Source: Burkholderia ambifaria
Lineage (GTDB): Bacteria > Pseudomonadota > Gammaproteobacteria > Burkholderiales > Burkholderiaceae
Assembly: GCF_001443045.1 (NCBI RefSeq)
Contig: NZ_LKPJ01000011.1
Coordinates: forward strand, 1-64,000
Direction of reading: 5' to 3'
DNA length: 64,000 nt
The translations under genes and the position numbers were made by a program. Position 1 is the first letter of the stretch, and every line of letters begins with the position of its first letter. Below are positions 27,242 through 36,267 of the stretch, piece by piece. The notes beneath the pieces were generated by a model. The model ran no database searches and was not told the DNA's origin. It saw nothing but the letters and a program-made list of their open reading frames with translations.

Positions 27242-27924
27242 ACACTACTCCGCTGACCGTCACCGCCCCCGACCTGCGCGCCCCGCATCGCTATCTCGTG
27301 ATCGAAGGCCCGATCGGCGTCGGCAAGACGACGCTCGCGCGCCTGCTCGGCGAGCGCTGGTCGATGCAGACGCTGCTCGAACGCCCGCAGGACAACCCGT
27401 TCCTCGAGCGCTTCTATCGCGACACCGCGCGCTATGCACTGCCCGCGCAGCTGTCGTTCGCGCTGCAGCGCGCGCAGCAGGCACGCGAACTGATCGGCGC
27501 GCTCGAAACGGGCCGCCCGGTCATCGCCGATTTCATGCCGCAGAAGAACGACATCTTCGCGCGGCTGAACCTGCCGGAAGACGAATGGCAGCTGTACCGG
27601 TCGGTCGCGACGCACGTCGACGTGCCGCAGGCCCCCGCGCCCGATCTCGTCGTCTACCTGCAGGCGAGCCCCGAGGTGCTGTTCTCGCGCATCCAGAAGC
27701 GCGGGCTGCCGATGGAGCTGCAGATCAGCGACGCGTATCTGCGCTCGCTCGTCGACGCCTACAACGAATTTTTCTATCACTACGACCGCACGCCGGTACT
27801 GACGGTCGCAGCCGAACACCTGAACCCGCTGGATTCCCCCGAAGACCTCGCGCTGCTGATCGAGCGCATCGAGACGATGCGCGGCCGCAAGGAATTCTTC
27901 GTCAAGGGCGAGACGACGCGCTGA
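27238..27924 (+). CDS. Deoxynucleoside (deoxyadenosine/deoxyguanosine) kinase family protein
   Basis: 228-aa nucleoside kinase. Signatures are the P-loop YLVIEGPIGVGKTTLARLLG (about 20-39), ERPQDNPFLERFYRD, PVIADFMPQKNDIFARLNL (DRS-like region), and the lid VVYLQASPEVLFSRIQKRGL. A potential substrate is a purine deoxynucleoside for salvage, by family. The start overlaps the folK stop by ATGA, and folK-dnk-panB forms a compact block. Confidence 0.88.
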   Translation: MNTTPLTVTAPDLRAPHRYLVIEGPIGVGKTTLARLLGERWSMQTLLERPQDNPFLERFYRDTARYALPAQLSFALQRAQQARELIGALETGRPVIADFMPQKNDIFARLNLPEDEWQLYRSVATHVDVPQAPAPDLVVYLQASPEVLFSRIQKRGLPMELQISDAYLRSLVDAYNEFFYHYDRTPVLTVAAEHLNPLDSPEDLALLIERIETMRGRKEFFVKGETTR

Positions 27925-27966
27925 CGCGTCCTCGCCCGTCGTTTTCATCATCGAACCGGATTACCC

Positions 27967-28782
27967 ATGACCTATCTCCAGGACTCGAGCCGGCCTGCCG
28001 TCACGGTGCCCAAGCTGCAGGCAATGCGCGACGCCGGCGAGAAGATCGCGATGCTCACCTGCTACGACGCGAGCTTCTCGTCGCTGCTCGATCGCTCGGG
28101 CGTCGACGTGCTGCTGATCGGCGACTCGCTCGGCAATGTGCTGCAGGGTCACACGACTACGCTGCCCGTGTCGCTCGACGACATCGCGTACCACACCGCG
28201 TGCGTCGCGCGCGTGCAGCCGCGCGCGCTGATCATGGCCGACCTGCCGTTCGGCACATACGGCACGCCGGCCGAGGCATTCGCGAGCGCCGTCAAGCTGA
28301 TGCGCGCCGGTGCGCAGATGATCAAGCTCGAAGGCGGCGAATGGGTCGCCGAAACGATCCGCTTCCTCGTCGAACGCGCGGTGCCCGTGTGCGCGCACGT
28401 GGGCCTCACGCCGCAGTCGGTGCACGCTTTCGGCGGCTTCAAGGTACAGGGCAAGACCGAGGCCGGCGCCGCGCAGCTGCTGCGTGACGCGCGCGCGGTC
28501 GAGGAAGCCGGCGCGCAGGTCGTCCTGCTCGAGGCCGTGCCGACCCTCATCGGTTCCGAGGTCACGCATATGCTGCGCGTGCCGACGATCGGCATCGGTG
28601 CGGGCGCCGACTGCTCGGGCCAGGTGCTGGTGCTGCACGACATGCTCGGCATCTTCCCCGGCAAGCGTCCGCGCTTCGTGAAGGACTTCATGCAGGGCCA
28701 GCCGAACATCCAGGCAGCCGTCGAAGCCTATGTGCGCGCGGTGAAGGACGGTTCGTTCCCGGGGGCGGAACACTCGTTCTGA
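27967..28782 (+). CDS. panB: 3-methyl-2-oxobutanoate hydroxymethyltransferase
   Basis: First enzyme of pantothenate synthesis, transferring the hydroxymethyl group from methylene-THF to ketoisovalerate. 271 aa with [40 protein letters not shown] (metal-binding DS region), VMRAGAQ-type [36 protein letters not shown] and [20 protein letters not shown]. Length is normal. The THF dependence links it to the neighbouring folate genes. A strong terminator follows. Confidence 0.96.
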   Translation: MTYLQDSSRPAVTVPKLQAMRDAGEKIAMLTCYDASFSSLLDRSGVDVLLIGDSLGNVLQGHTTTLPVSLDDIAYHTACVARVQPRALIMADLPFGTYGTPAEAFASAVKLMRAGAQMIKLEGGEWVAETIRFLVERAVPVCAHVGLTPQSVHAFGGFKVQGKTEAGAAQLLRDARAVEEAGAQVVLLEAVPTLIGSEVTHMLRVPTIGIGAGADCSGQVLVLHDMLGIFPGKRPRFVKDFMQGQPNIQAAVEAYVRAVKDGSFPGAEHSF

Positions 28783-28824
28783 CACGCGGCCGGCGGCTCG
28801 CTCGCCGGCGCTCCCCGATACAAG

Positions 28825-28861
28825 AAAAGCGCGGCGCCCTTCCGGGGCGCCGCGCTTTTTT
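28825..28861 (+). terminator. Rho-independent terminator of panB
   Basis: Stem GCGCGGCGCCC (28829-28839) / GGGCGCCGCGC (28844-28854) with A on the left and seven T on the right. It may also act on the convergent pabB transcript. Confidence 0.92.
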
Positions 28862-28931
28862 GTCGGGATGCCGTGTTGCCGACGGCGGCCGGCACCGGTG
28901 CTTCGGGCTCGCGGCCCGAACCCTCATTGCG

Positions 28932-30851
28932 TCATTTCAATACCGCGTCGAGCGCGCCGCGCAATGCATTGGTCAGCAGCAGCGCTTGCGCGCGCGCAAG
29001 ATCGTCGCGCGTGACGACACGCTCCACCGCGCCGAACGCGCGGTCGTCGAGCAGCACGCCGCGCATCACGCCCGGCAGCACGCCGCACGACAACGGCGGC
29101 GTCACCCACACCCCATCAAGCTTCACGAACACATTCGAGCGCCCACCTTCGGTCAACTCGCCGCGCTCGTTAAAGAACAGCATGTCGAAGCCGCCGAGCG
29201 CTTCCGCCGCCTGCCATGCACGGTCGAATTCGGCGCGGCGCGTCGTCTTGTGCAGCAGCAATGCATCGTCCGTGCGGGTCGGCGCGAAGCCGTGCCCGGA
29301 CGCGAGCATCACGCCAACCGGCCCCGCGGGCAGCGGCTTCAGTACGGCGGCCGTGATGTCGACCGTGCCGTCCTTCGCGAGCGCGAGCTTCATCCGGTAC
29401 GGACCGTCGCCGTCGAGCGCCGCACAGCGCGCGTCGATCTCGCGGCGCAACGCATCGGCGTCGAGGCGGAAGCCGAATGCATCGGCACTGCGCTGCAGCC
29501 GCGCGAGATGGCGCTCGAGATGCCGGATGCCGTCCGCGCGCGTCGCGGCGGTCGTCTCGAACAACTGGAAGCCGGGATCGGCGTCGGTCAGGAATCGTGC
29601 TTTCAATTCGCACTCCGCATATTCGTCGGCGGCGACGCTGTCGAGCACGATGCCCGCGCCAACGCCCATCGTGCCGCGCCGCCGGCCGGCAGCAGTCATT
29701 GCCGCGTCGCGCGGGTTGATCGTTGCCCCGGCATCGACATCGGCCGCTTCGAGCGTCAGCGTCCGGATCGCGACCGACAGGCAGAAATCGCCGCAGCCGG
29801 CCGCACCGTCAGGCGATGCATCGCCTGTCGAGCGGCTTTCCTTCGGCGCATCGAGCCAGCCGATCGCGCCCGTATAGAGCCCGCGCGGCGTCGACTCGAT
29901 CGCATCGATCAATTCCATCGTCTTGTGCTTCGGCGCACCGGTGATCGATCCGCACGGAAACAGCGCGCGCAGCATCTGCGCGAACGTCGTTCCATCGCGC
30001 CAGCCGGCCTCGACCGTCGACGTCATCTGCCACACCGACGCATACGGCTCGACCGAGAACAGCGCCGGCACCTTGACGGTGCCCGTGCGCGCGATCCGCG
30101 ACACGTCGTTGCGCAGCAGATCGACGATCATCACGTTTTCCGCGCGGTTCTTCGGATCGTTCGCGAGGAACGCGGCCGCGGCCGCATCTTCGCGCGGATC
30201 GGCCGAGCGCGGCGCGGTGCCCTTCATCGGTCGCGCGCGCAGCACGTCGCCGCGCTTCTCGACGAACAGTTCCGGCGAGCACGACACGACCCACGCGCCG
30301 TCGGGCAGCGCGATCAGCGCGCCGTAACGCACCGGCTGACGCGCGCGCAGCCGCCGGTACAGCGCGAGCGGCGTGCCGAACATGTCGAAATTCAGCCGGT
30401 ACGTGTAGTTGATCTGATACGAATCGCCTGCGCGCAGCGCGTCGTGCACCGCGGCGATTGCCGCGTCGAACGCGTCGCGCGACACGCTCTTCGCGACGTG
30501 CGCGACGCCCGCGATCGACGGCGGGCCGCCGCCATCCTGCTGCGCGAGCCATGCGTCGACTTCGTCACGCGACAGCCGCTCGCAGCGCGCATACAGCAAA
30601 AAGCGCAGCGGGGCATGGCCCGGCTGCGCTCTTTCCAGATTGCGTCCGAATTCGTAATCGCCGACGACGACCGCATGCAGCCCGTCGCGCAGGTCCTGCG
30701 CCACCGCCGCATCGACTTCGTCGAGCCGTGCCGGATCCGTGCATACGCGTTCGCGTACGAAACCGGAATACAAACGACTCGACCGCGCGGACGCGGTCGA
30801 GTCGCAATCGTCCAAGAGCGCGAATGACGCGCCCTCGTTGCCTTCAGTCAT
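28932..30851 (-). CDS. pabB: Fused aminodeoxychorismate synthase component I / aminodeoxychorismate lyase
   Basis: Makes p-aminobenzoate from chorismate. The 639-aa product is a fusion. Residues about 1-345 are PabB (ALIALPDGAWVVSCSPELFV, RPMKGTAPRSADPREDAAAA, MIVDLLRNDVSRIARTGTVK, FPCGSITGAPKHKTMELIDA). Residues about 400-639 are a PabC-like class IV PLP enzyme (FQLFETTAATRADGIRHLER, LLLHKTTRRAEFDRAWQAAE with the candidate PLP lysine, and ELTEGGRSNVFVKLDGVWVT). The linker around 345-395 is unusual in composition and includes a Ser/Gly stretch. The ATG at 30851 is 4 bp after dnaJ, so it is probably translated from heat-shock operon transcripts. A separate PabA amidotransferase is needed from elsewhere. 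Confidence 0.92.
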   Translation of the reverse strand: MTEGNEGASFALLDDCDSTASARSSRLYSGFVRERVCTDPARLDEVDAAVAQDLRDGLHAVVVGDYEFGRNLERAQPGHAPLRFLLYARCERLSRDEVDAWLAQQDGGGPPSIAGVAHVAKSVSRDAFDAAIAAVHDALRAGDSYQINYTYRLNFDMFGTPLALYRRLRARQPVRYGALIALPDGAWVVSCSPELFVEKRGDVLRARPMKGTAPRSADPREDAAAAAFLANDPKNRAENVMIVDLLRNDVSRIARTGTVKVPALFSVEPYASVWQMTSTVEAGWRDGTTFAQMLRALFPCGSITGAPKHKTMELIDAIESTPRGLYTGAIGWLDAPKESRSTGDASPDGAAGCGDFCLSVAIRTLTLEAADVDAGATINPRDAAMTAAGRRRGTMGVGAGIVLDSVAADEYAECELKARFLTDADPGFQLFETTAATRADGIRHLERHLARLQRSADAFGFRLDADALRREIDARCAALDGDGPYRMKLALAKDGTVDITAAVLKPLPAGPVGVMLASGHGFAPTRTDDALLLHKTTRRAEFDRAWQAAEALGGFDMLFFNERGELTEGGRSNVFVKLDGVWVTPPLSCGVLPGVMRGVLLDDRAFGAVERVVTRDDLARAQALLLTNALRGALDAVLK

Positions 30852-30855
30852 GCCG

Positions 30856-31992
30856 TTACTCGAAGAAGCTCTTCACTCGGTCGAACCAGCTCTTGCTCTG
30901 CGGGCTGTGACGCGCACCGCCCTCGGCCAGCGACTTCTCGAACTGCTTGAGCAGGTCGCGCTGCTGGTCGGTCAGCTTCACGGGCGTCTCGACCTGCACG
31001 TGTACGTACAGATCACCCGCGATGCTCGAACGCAGACCCTTGATCCCCTTGCCGCGCAGACGGAACGTCTTGCCCGACTGCGTGCCTTCCGGCACCGGGA
31101 ACGACGCACGGCCGGCCAGCGTCGGCACCTCGATCTCGCCGCCGAGTGCGGCGGTCGTGAACGGGATCGGCATCTGGCAGTGGAGATCGTCGCCGTCGCG
31201 CTCGAACACCGAGTGCGGCTTGATGTGGATCTCGACGTACAGGTCGCCCGGCGGCCCGCCGTTGATGCCCGGCTCGCCGTTGCCGGCCGAGCGGATCCGC
31301 ATCCCGTCGTCGATACCGGCCGGAATCTTCACTTCGAGCGTCTTGGTTTCCTTCACCTTGCCCGACCCGTGGCAATGCGCGCACGGTTCGGGGATGTAGG
31401 TACCGGTGCCGTGACACTTCGGGCAGGTCTGCTGGATGCTGAAGAAGCCCTGCGACATGCGCACCGTGCCCTGGCCATGACAGGTCGGGCAGGTTTCGGG
31501 CTTCGTGCCGGGCTTCGCGCCCGACCCGTGACAGACTTCGCACGATACCCAGCTCGGCACGCGGATCTGCGTGTCGTAGCCGTGCGCGGCCTGTTCCAGC
31601 GTGATTTCCATGCTGTAGCGCAGGTCGGCACCGCGATACACCTGCGGGCCGCCGCGGCCGCCGCGCGCGGCACCGCCCGCGGCCTGACCGAAGATGTCGC
31701 CGAAGATGTCGCCGAACGCATCCGCGAAGCCGCCGAAACCCTGGCCACCCGCACCACCCATGTTCGGATCGACGCCCGCGTGACCGTACTGGTCGTACGC
31801 CGCGCGCTTCTGGTCGTCCGACAGCATTTCATAGGCTTCCTTCACCTCCTTGAAATGCTCTTCCGCATCCTTGTTGTCCGGATTGCGGTCAGGGTGATAC
31901 TTCATCGCAAGCTTGCGATATGCCTTCTTGATTTCGTCGTCGCTCGCATTCTTTGCGACGCCCAGAACCTCGTAGTAATCCCGTTTCGCCAT
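30856..31992 (-). CDS. dnaJ: Chaperone DnaJ (Hsp40)
   Basis: J-domain co-chaperone that stimulates DnaK ATPase and delivers substrates. The 378 aa comprise the J domain (residues 1-70, with YHPDRNPD carrying the HPD motif), a Gly/Phe-rich region (about 75-115), four zinc-binding repeats ([32 protein letters not shown]) and the C-terminal substrate-binding domains. The ATG at 31990-31992 lies about 250 bp downstream of dnaK. The spacer holds a strong hairpin. Confidence 0.97.
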   Translation of the reverse strand: MAKRDYYEVLGVAKNASDDEIKKAYRKLAMKYHPDRNPDNKDAEEHFKEVKEAYEMLSDDQKRAAYDQYGHAGVDPNMGGAGGQGFGGFADAFGDIFGDIFGQAAGGAARGGRGGPQVYRGADLRYSMEITLEQAAHGYDTQIRVPSWVSCEVCHGSGAKPGTKPETCPTCHGQGTVRMSQGFFSIQQTCPKCHGTGTYIPEPCAHCHGSGKVKETKTLEVKIPAGIDDGMRIRSAGNGEPGINGGPPGDLYVEIHIKPHSVFERDGDDLHCQMPIPFTTAALGGEIEVPTLAGRASFPVPEGTQSGKTFRLRGKGIKGLRSSIAGDLYVHVQVETPVKLTDQQRDLLKQFEKSLAEGGARHSPQSKSWFDRVKSFFE

Positions 31993-32200
31993 ATCGATTC
32001 ACTGTGCCGTCGCGCGTCACGCACGCGGCGGCTCCTTTCGCCCGCAGTAAAGTCTCTCGACTCGTCTGGCGCTGCGCCGTCCGCGGACGGCTCGCGCAGC
32101 ACCCGCCAAAAAACAAATGTGCCCGGAGGGCCGCGAAGCCCGCCAGGCGTGGAGTCGATCCGGCCATCCGGAAGGGAAAGACAGACCGCTGTTCAGCCGC

Positions 32201-32223
32201 GCCGCGCGCGTTTCGCGCGCGGC
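32201..32223 (-). other. Strong GC hairpin between dnaK and dnaJ
   Basis: Perfect 10-bp inverted repeat GCCGCGCGCG (32201-32210) / CGCGCGCGGC (32214-32223) with a 3-nt loop, 24 bp after the dnaK stop and without a U tract. It may be a 3'-protective or partial-attenuation hairpin that lowers dnaJ relative to dnaK. Confidence 0.5.
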
Positions 32224-32246
32224 GTGCGGTGCCATGGCAACCCGGC

Positions 32247-34199
32247 TTAGTCCTTCTTCACTTCCTTGAACTCGGCGTCGACGACGTCGTCGGCAGCCTG
32301 CTGCGCACCGCCCGCGTGGGCCGCGCCTTCCGCTGCACCCGCCGCACCGGCCGCACCGGCCTGCTGCGCCTGCATGTCGGCGTACATCTTTTCGCCGAGC
32401 TTCTGCGAAGCCTGACCGAGTTCCTCGACCTTCGCGTCGATCGCCGCCTTGTCGGCCGACGTATCCTTCAGGACGTCCTCGAGCGACTTCAGCGACGCTT
32501 CGATCTTTTCCTTCTCGCCCGCGTCCAGCTTGTCGCCGTACTCGGTGAGCGCCTTCTTCGTGCTGTGGACCAGCGCGTCGCCCTGGTTGCGCGAATCAGC
32601 CAGCTCGCGCAGCTTGTGGTCTTCCGCTGCGTTCGCTTCCGCGTCCTTGATCATCTGGTCGATTTCGGCGTCGGACAGGCCCGAGTTCGCCTTGATCGTG
32701 ATCTTGTTTTCCTTGCCGGTCGCCTTGTCCTTCGCGCCGACGTGCAGGATGCCGTTCGCGTCGATGTCGAAGGTCACTTCGATCTGCGGCACGCCGCGCG
32801 GCGACGGCGGGATGCCTTCCAGGTTGAACTCGCCGAGCAGCTTGTTGCCTGCCGCCATCTCGCGTTCGCCCTGGAACACCTTGATCGTCACGGCCGACTG
32901 GTTGTCGTCCGCCGTCGAATACACCTGTGCGTGCTTCGTCGGGATCGTCGTGTTCTTGTTGATCATCTTCGTCATCACGCCGCCGAGCGTCTCGATACCG
33001 AGCGACAGCGGGGTCACGTCGAGCAGCAGCACGTCCTTGCGGTCGCCCGACAGGACCTGGCCCTGGATCGCCGCGCCGACTGCGACGGCTTCGTCCGGGT
33101 TCACGTCACGGCGCGGATCCTTGCCGAAGAACTCCTTCACCTTCTCCTGCACCTTCGGCATGCGGGTCTGGCCGCCGACCAGGATCACGTCGTCGATGTC
33201 CGACACCTTGACACCGGCGTCCTTGATCGCGATGCGGCACGGTTCGATCGTGCGCTCGACGAGATCCTCGACCAGCGCTTCCAGCTTCGCGCGGGTGATC
33301 TTCAGGTTCAAGTGCTTCGGACCCGATGCGTCGGCCGTGATGTACGGCAGGTTGATTTCGGTCTGCTGGCTCGACGACAGCTCGATCTTCGCCTTTTCGG
33401 CCGCTTCCTTCAGGCGCTGCAGCGCGAGCACGTCCTTCGACAGGTCGACGCCCTGCTCCTTCTTGAACTCGCCGATGATGTAATCGATGATGCGCTGGTC
33501 GAAGTCTTCGCCGCCGAGGAACGTGTCGCCGTTGGTCGACAGCACTTCGAACTGCATTTCGCCGTCGACGTCCGCGATCTCGATGATCGACACGTCGAAC
33601 GTGCCGCCGCCGAGGTCATACACGGCGATCTTGCGGTCGCCCTTCTCTGCCTTGTCGAGGCCGAACGCGAGCGCGGCAGCGGTCGGCTCGTTGATGATCC
33701 GCTTGACTTCCAGGCCCGCGATGCGGCCGGCGTCCTTGGTTGCCTGGCGCTGGCTGTCGTTGAAGTACGCCGGCACCGTGATCACGGCTTCCGTGACCGG
33801 CTCGCCGAGGTAGTCTTCAGCCGTCTTCTTCATCTTGCGCAGCACTTCCGCCGAAACCTGCGGCGGCGCGAGCTTCTCGCCGTGCGCTTCGACCCATGCG
33901 TCGCCGTTGTCGGCCTTGATGATCGCGTACGGCATCAGGCCGATGTCCTTCTGAACTTCCTTCTCTTCGAAGCGGCGGCCGATCAGGCGCTTCACCGCGA
34001 ACAGCGTGTTCTTCGGGTTGGTCACGGACTGACGCTTGGCCGGCGCGCCGACGAGCACTTCGTTATCGTCCATGTAGGCGATGATCGACGGCGTCGTGCG
34101 CGTGCCTTCCGAGTTCTCGATGACCTTGACCTGGTTGCCTTCCATGATGGCGACGCACGAGTTCGTGGTGCCGAGGTCAATACCGATGATCTTTCCCAT
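32247..34199 (-). CDS. dnaK: Chaperone DnaK (Hsp70)
   Basis: ATP-dependent chaperone, 650 aa. The nucleotide-binding domain starts [20 protein letters not shown] and holds [40 protein letters not shown] and [15 protein letters not shown]. The linker is [20 protein letters not shown]. The substrate domain and lid follow, ending in a Gly/Ala-rich tail and the EEVD-like end [15 protein letters not shown] sigma32-like promoter lies about 95-115 bp upstream. Order grpE, trx, dnaK, dnaJ. Confidence 0.98.
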   Translation of the reverse strand: MGKIIGIDLGTTNSCVAIMEGNQVKVIENSEGTRTTPSIIAYMDDNEVLVGAPAKRQSVTNPKNTLFAVKRLIGRRFEEKEVQKDIGLMPYAIIKADNGDAWVEAHGEKLAPPQVSAEVLRKMKKTAEDYLGEPVTEAVITVPAYFNDSQRQATKDAGRIAGLEVKRIINEPTAAALAFGLDKAEKGDRKIAVYDLGGGTFDVSIIEIADVDGEMQFEVLSTNGDTFLGGEDFDQRIIDYIIGEFKKEQGVDLSKDVLALQRLKEAAEKAKIELSSSQQTEINLPYITADASGPKHLNLKITRAKLEALVEDLVERTIEPCRIAIKDAGVKVSDIDDVILVGGQTRMPKVQEKVKEFFGKDPRRDVNPDEAVAVGAAIQGQVLSGDRKDVLLLDVTPLSLGIETLGGVMTKMINKNTTIPTKHAQVYSTADDNQSAVTIKVFQGEREMAAGNKLLGEFNLEGIPPSPRGVPQIEVTFDIDANGILHVGAKDKATGKENKITIKANSGLSDAEIDQMIKDAEANAAEDHKLRELADSRNQGDALVHSTKKALTEYGDKLDAGEKEKIEASLKSLEDVLKDTSADKAAIDAKVEELGQASQKLGEKMYADMQAQQAGAAGAAGAAEGAAHAGGAQQAADDVVDAEFKEVKKD

Positions 34200-34290
34200 T
34201 TTTCCTAATCTCCAGAAATGCTTGTTTGCTGCGCGAAACCCGACGTTTTTGGGCGGTTTCGCGCGCCAGAATTCAACTCTGTTCCCGAAA

Positions 34291-34314
34291 TGCGTCCGAC
34301 CGATCCGTTTTCAA
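34291..34314 (-). promoter_or_regulatory. Sigma32-like promoter upstream of dnaK
   Basis: On the minus strand CTTGAAA (34314-34308) is followed after 12 nt by ACGCATTT, resembling the heat-shock consensus CTTGAAA-N(11-16)-CCCCATNT. It lies in the 147-bp gap between the thioredoxin gene and dnaK, so dnaK-dnaJ could be induced apart from grpE. Confidence 0.5.
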
Positions 34315-34346
34315 GACCCGCCAGGCGATGCGGATATTAAATTTTT

Positions 34347-34814
34347 TCAATCGCCGCCGGTAGCCGGATCGTGCGGGCCGCCATCGCGCTCCGACGGCGC
34401 ACCGGCCGCCGCCACGATCTTCGCGCGCGCCGCCGACACCGCCGCCTGGAACTGCGCGAGGCCATGCCAGCCGGTCGCGCGGCCGAGCCGCTTGCCACGG
34501 TGAAAGAAAAACCAGGTCGGCACGCCGTGCAGGCCGAAGCGGCGCCCCAGCTCGTGGTGTTCGTACACGTTGCAATGGAACCACTTCAGGCCCAGCGCGC
34601 GGATCGCGTCCGGCTGGGCGAGCATCGCCTTCTTCGCGATCTCGCAGTTGAAGCAGTCGACGCCCCAGAAGAACACCACGGCGAGCGCATCCCCCAAGGG
34701 GGCTTCCTGCGGGGCATCGCCGGCGCCGGCGATCGCGGCGTCGAACGTGTCGGGCGCCAGCGCCTGCATGCCGAACGCGTCGAACGCGGCCGGATCGACG
34801 CCGGCGGGAACCAT
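34347..34814 (-). CDS. Thioredoxin-family protein between grpE and dnaK
   Basis: 155-aa thioredoxin fold. The redox motif is in VVFFWGVDCFNCEIAKKAML, where C-x2-C is CFNC instead of CGPC. The cis-proline loop is GLHGVPTWFFFHRGKRLG. It starts with about 40 residues lacking the first thioredoxin strand's usual sequence, has no signal peptide and ends in a disordered tail. It begins 10 bp after grpE and so is in the heat-shock operon. Role in heat or oxidative stress is inferred from context; the partner protein is unknown. Confidence 0.85.
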   Translation of the reverse strand: MVPAGVDPAAFDAFGMQALAPDTFDAAIAGAGDAPQEAPLGDALAVVFFWGVDCFNCEIAKKAMLAQPDAIRALGLKWFHCNVYEHHELGRRFGLHGVPTWFFFHRGKRLGRATGWHGLAQFQAAVSAARAKIVAAAGAPSERDGGPHDPATGGD

Positions 34815-34824
34815 CGCGGCAGCC

Positions 34825-35370
34825 TTACTTCGGCTGGGCGACCGTGACGAGCGCCGGGCGCAGCACGCGGTCGGCGATCATGTAGCCCTTTTGCAGCACG
34901 GCGACGACGGTGTTCGGCTCCTGCTCGGCCGGCACCATCGAAATCGCCTGGTGCTGGTGCGGATCGAACTTCTCGCCGACCGGGTTGATCGCGACGACGC
35001 GGCCCTTCTCGAGCGCGCTCGTCAGCTGGCGCAGCGTCAGCTCGACGCCTTCGCGCACCTTCGCGATGTCGCCGGACGTGTCGCCGACGGCGGCCTCGAG
35101 GCTGTCCAGCACGGGCAGCAGGTGCTCGGCGAAGCTCTCGATCGCAAACTTGTGCGCCTTCGAGACGTCTTCCTGCGCGCGGCGGCGCACGTTCTCGGTC
35201 TCGGCCTTCGCCCGGAGGAAGCTCTCCTGCAGGTCGGCGACCTTGGCTTGAGCCTCCGCGAGCGCCGCGTCGGCTGCTTCGGCGGCGGGAGCAGCGCCTT
35301 GCGCCGCCTGCTTCTCGCTGCCGATGTCTTCGGCCGATTGGGTAGCCGGGTTCTCTTGCGTGTTTTCCAT
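34825..35370 (-). CDS. grpE: Nucleotide exchange factor GrpE
   Basis: Releases ADP from DnaK. 181 aa, with an acidic, Ala-rich disordered N-terminus, a long helix ([40 protein letters not shown]), and the C-terminal beta domain ([40 protein letters not shown]). The ATG is at 35368-35370. A sigma32-like promoter sits about 80 bp upstream. Confidence 0.96.
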   Translation of the reverse strand: MENTQENPATQSAEDIGSEKQAAQGAAPAAEAADAALAEAQAKVADLQESFLRAKAETENVRRRAQEDVSKAHKFAIESFAEHLLPVLDSLEAAVGDTSGDIAKVREGVELTLRQLTSALEKGRVVAINPVGEKFDPHQHQAISMVPAEQEPNTVVAVLQKGYMIADRVLRPALVTVAQPK

Positions 35371-35451
35371 GTCGCTGAAAGTCGATTAGAGGTTGAAGCC
35401 AAATCGGCAACCGCCGGCCGTATACCCGGCGGCACCGTACATTGTTGGTGC

Positions 35452-35479
35452 AAATAAGGGCGAAAACTGCAATTTCAAG
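35452..35479 (-). promoter_or_regulatory. Sigma32-like heat-shock promoter of grpE
   Basis: Minus-strand CTTGAAA (35479-35473), 12-nt spacer, then CCCTTATTT (35460-35452). The -35 is a perfect match to the sigma32 consensus and the -10 a partial one. Predicted leader about 75 nt. No CIRCE (HrcA) inverted repeat was seen here. Confidence 0.6.
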
Positions 35480-35721
35480 AGGGTTATTCGCCGGCATTCG
35501 CCAATGCCGCGAAACAACCGCGCCGCGCGCCGCCCAATTACGCGCATTTGCCGCCAGATCGACGGAAACGGCCGGTAACAACGCTTACCAGGCAAGTACT
35601 AGCTCGGCCCTAGAGGCTGCACTACACTCGACTCAAGCGTCGGAAAAGCGTGTTTACCCTAGCTGACCGCCGCCTGACATCCACCTGGCGCCGCATTCAC
35701 CCGTCCCGAGAGGCGAGTACC

Positions 35722-35883
35722 GTGAAACTGACCTTTGCCATATCGGTGGTCGCGCTGGTACTGATTGCCGGCACCACCACCATCTGCCTGTCCGGAGCCG
35801 TCACCGACCGCACGACCGAATACGGAAGCGCGCGGGCGACGTTCGACCAGATGTTCAGCTCCCACCAGAAAATCTGTCGATGA
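35722..35883 (+). CDS. Possible small single-pass membrane protein
   Basis: 53-codon frame starting at a GTG with AGGCGAG upstream. The N-terminal KLTFAISVVALVLIAGTTTI is a clear hydrophobic helix or signal peptide, followed by a polar tail (TDRTTEYGSARATFDQMF). No family is recognised. The last 29 bp overlap the 3' end of the convergent hslR, which is unusual. Against it: short, and only one of several open frames here. In favour: membrane-like N-terminus in an otherwise empty region. Confidence 0.4.
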   Translation: MKLTFAISVVALVLIAGTTTICLSGAVTDRTTEYGSARATFDQMFSSHQKICR

Positions 35884-36262
35884 TGCGCCGGTCGCGCTTG
35901 GTCGGCCGGCCGTGCAGTTCGGCCGCCGGCTCGCGATACGTGCGCCGCCGCTCCAGTTCGGCGAGCCGCGCGACGCGCCCCGCTTCCGTTTCCTGGTAAA
36001 GCGTCTGCGCGATGCTCGCGGGCCCGCGCACGTCGCAAATGCCCAGCACGGCAATGTGCCAGACGACACCGTCGATCGCAATCTCGACCTCGTCGCCGAC
36101 GCGCACGTCCTTTGCCGGCTTGACCGCCGCGCCGCCGATCTTCACGTGGCCCTTGTCGACCGCGTCCGATGCGAGCGAGCGCGTCTTGAAAAAGCGCGCC
36201 GCCCACAGCCATTTGTCGATGCGCAGCTTCGCGCCGGGTTCCGTCGAAATCCTGTAGTTCAT
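35855..36262 (-). CDS. hslR: Heat-shock RNA-binding S4-domain protein (Hsp15)
   Basis: 135-aa protein that in E. coli binds stalled 50S subunits carrying nascent chains. The S4 motif is LRIDKWLWAARFFKTRSLAS (about 14-33) with GHVKIGGAAVKPAKDVRVGD following. The C-terminus is basic (ERRRTYREPAAELHGRPTKR). The ATG at 36260-36262 was chosen because the S4 domain normally starts within 10-15 residues; the frame is open much further upstream inside hemH. It follows hemH by 5 bp. Confidence 0.9.
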   Translation of the reverse strand: MNYRISTEPGAKLRIDKWLWAARFFKTRSLASDAVDKGHVKIGGAAVKPAKDVRVGDEVEIAIDGVVWHIAVLGICDVRGPASIAQTLYQETEAGRVARLAELERRRTYREPAAELHGRPTKRDRRIIDRFSGGS

Positions 36263-36267
36263 CGCGT

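Noticed and set aside
31953-34208. A 751-codon plus-strand frame opposite dnaK
   Set aside because: Antisense shadow of dnaK. Long open frames opposite dnaK are known in GC-rich genomes and here show no family motif.
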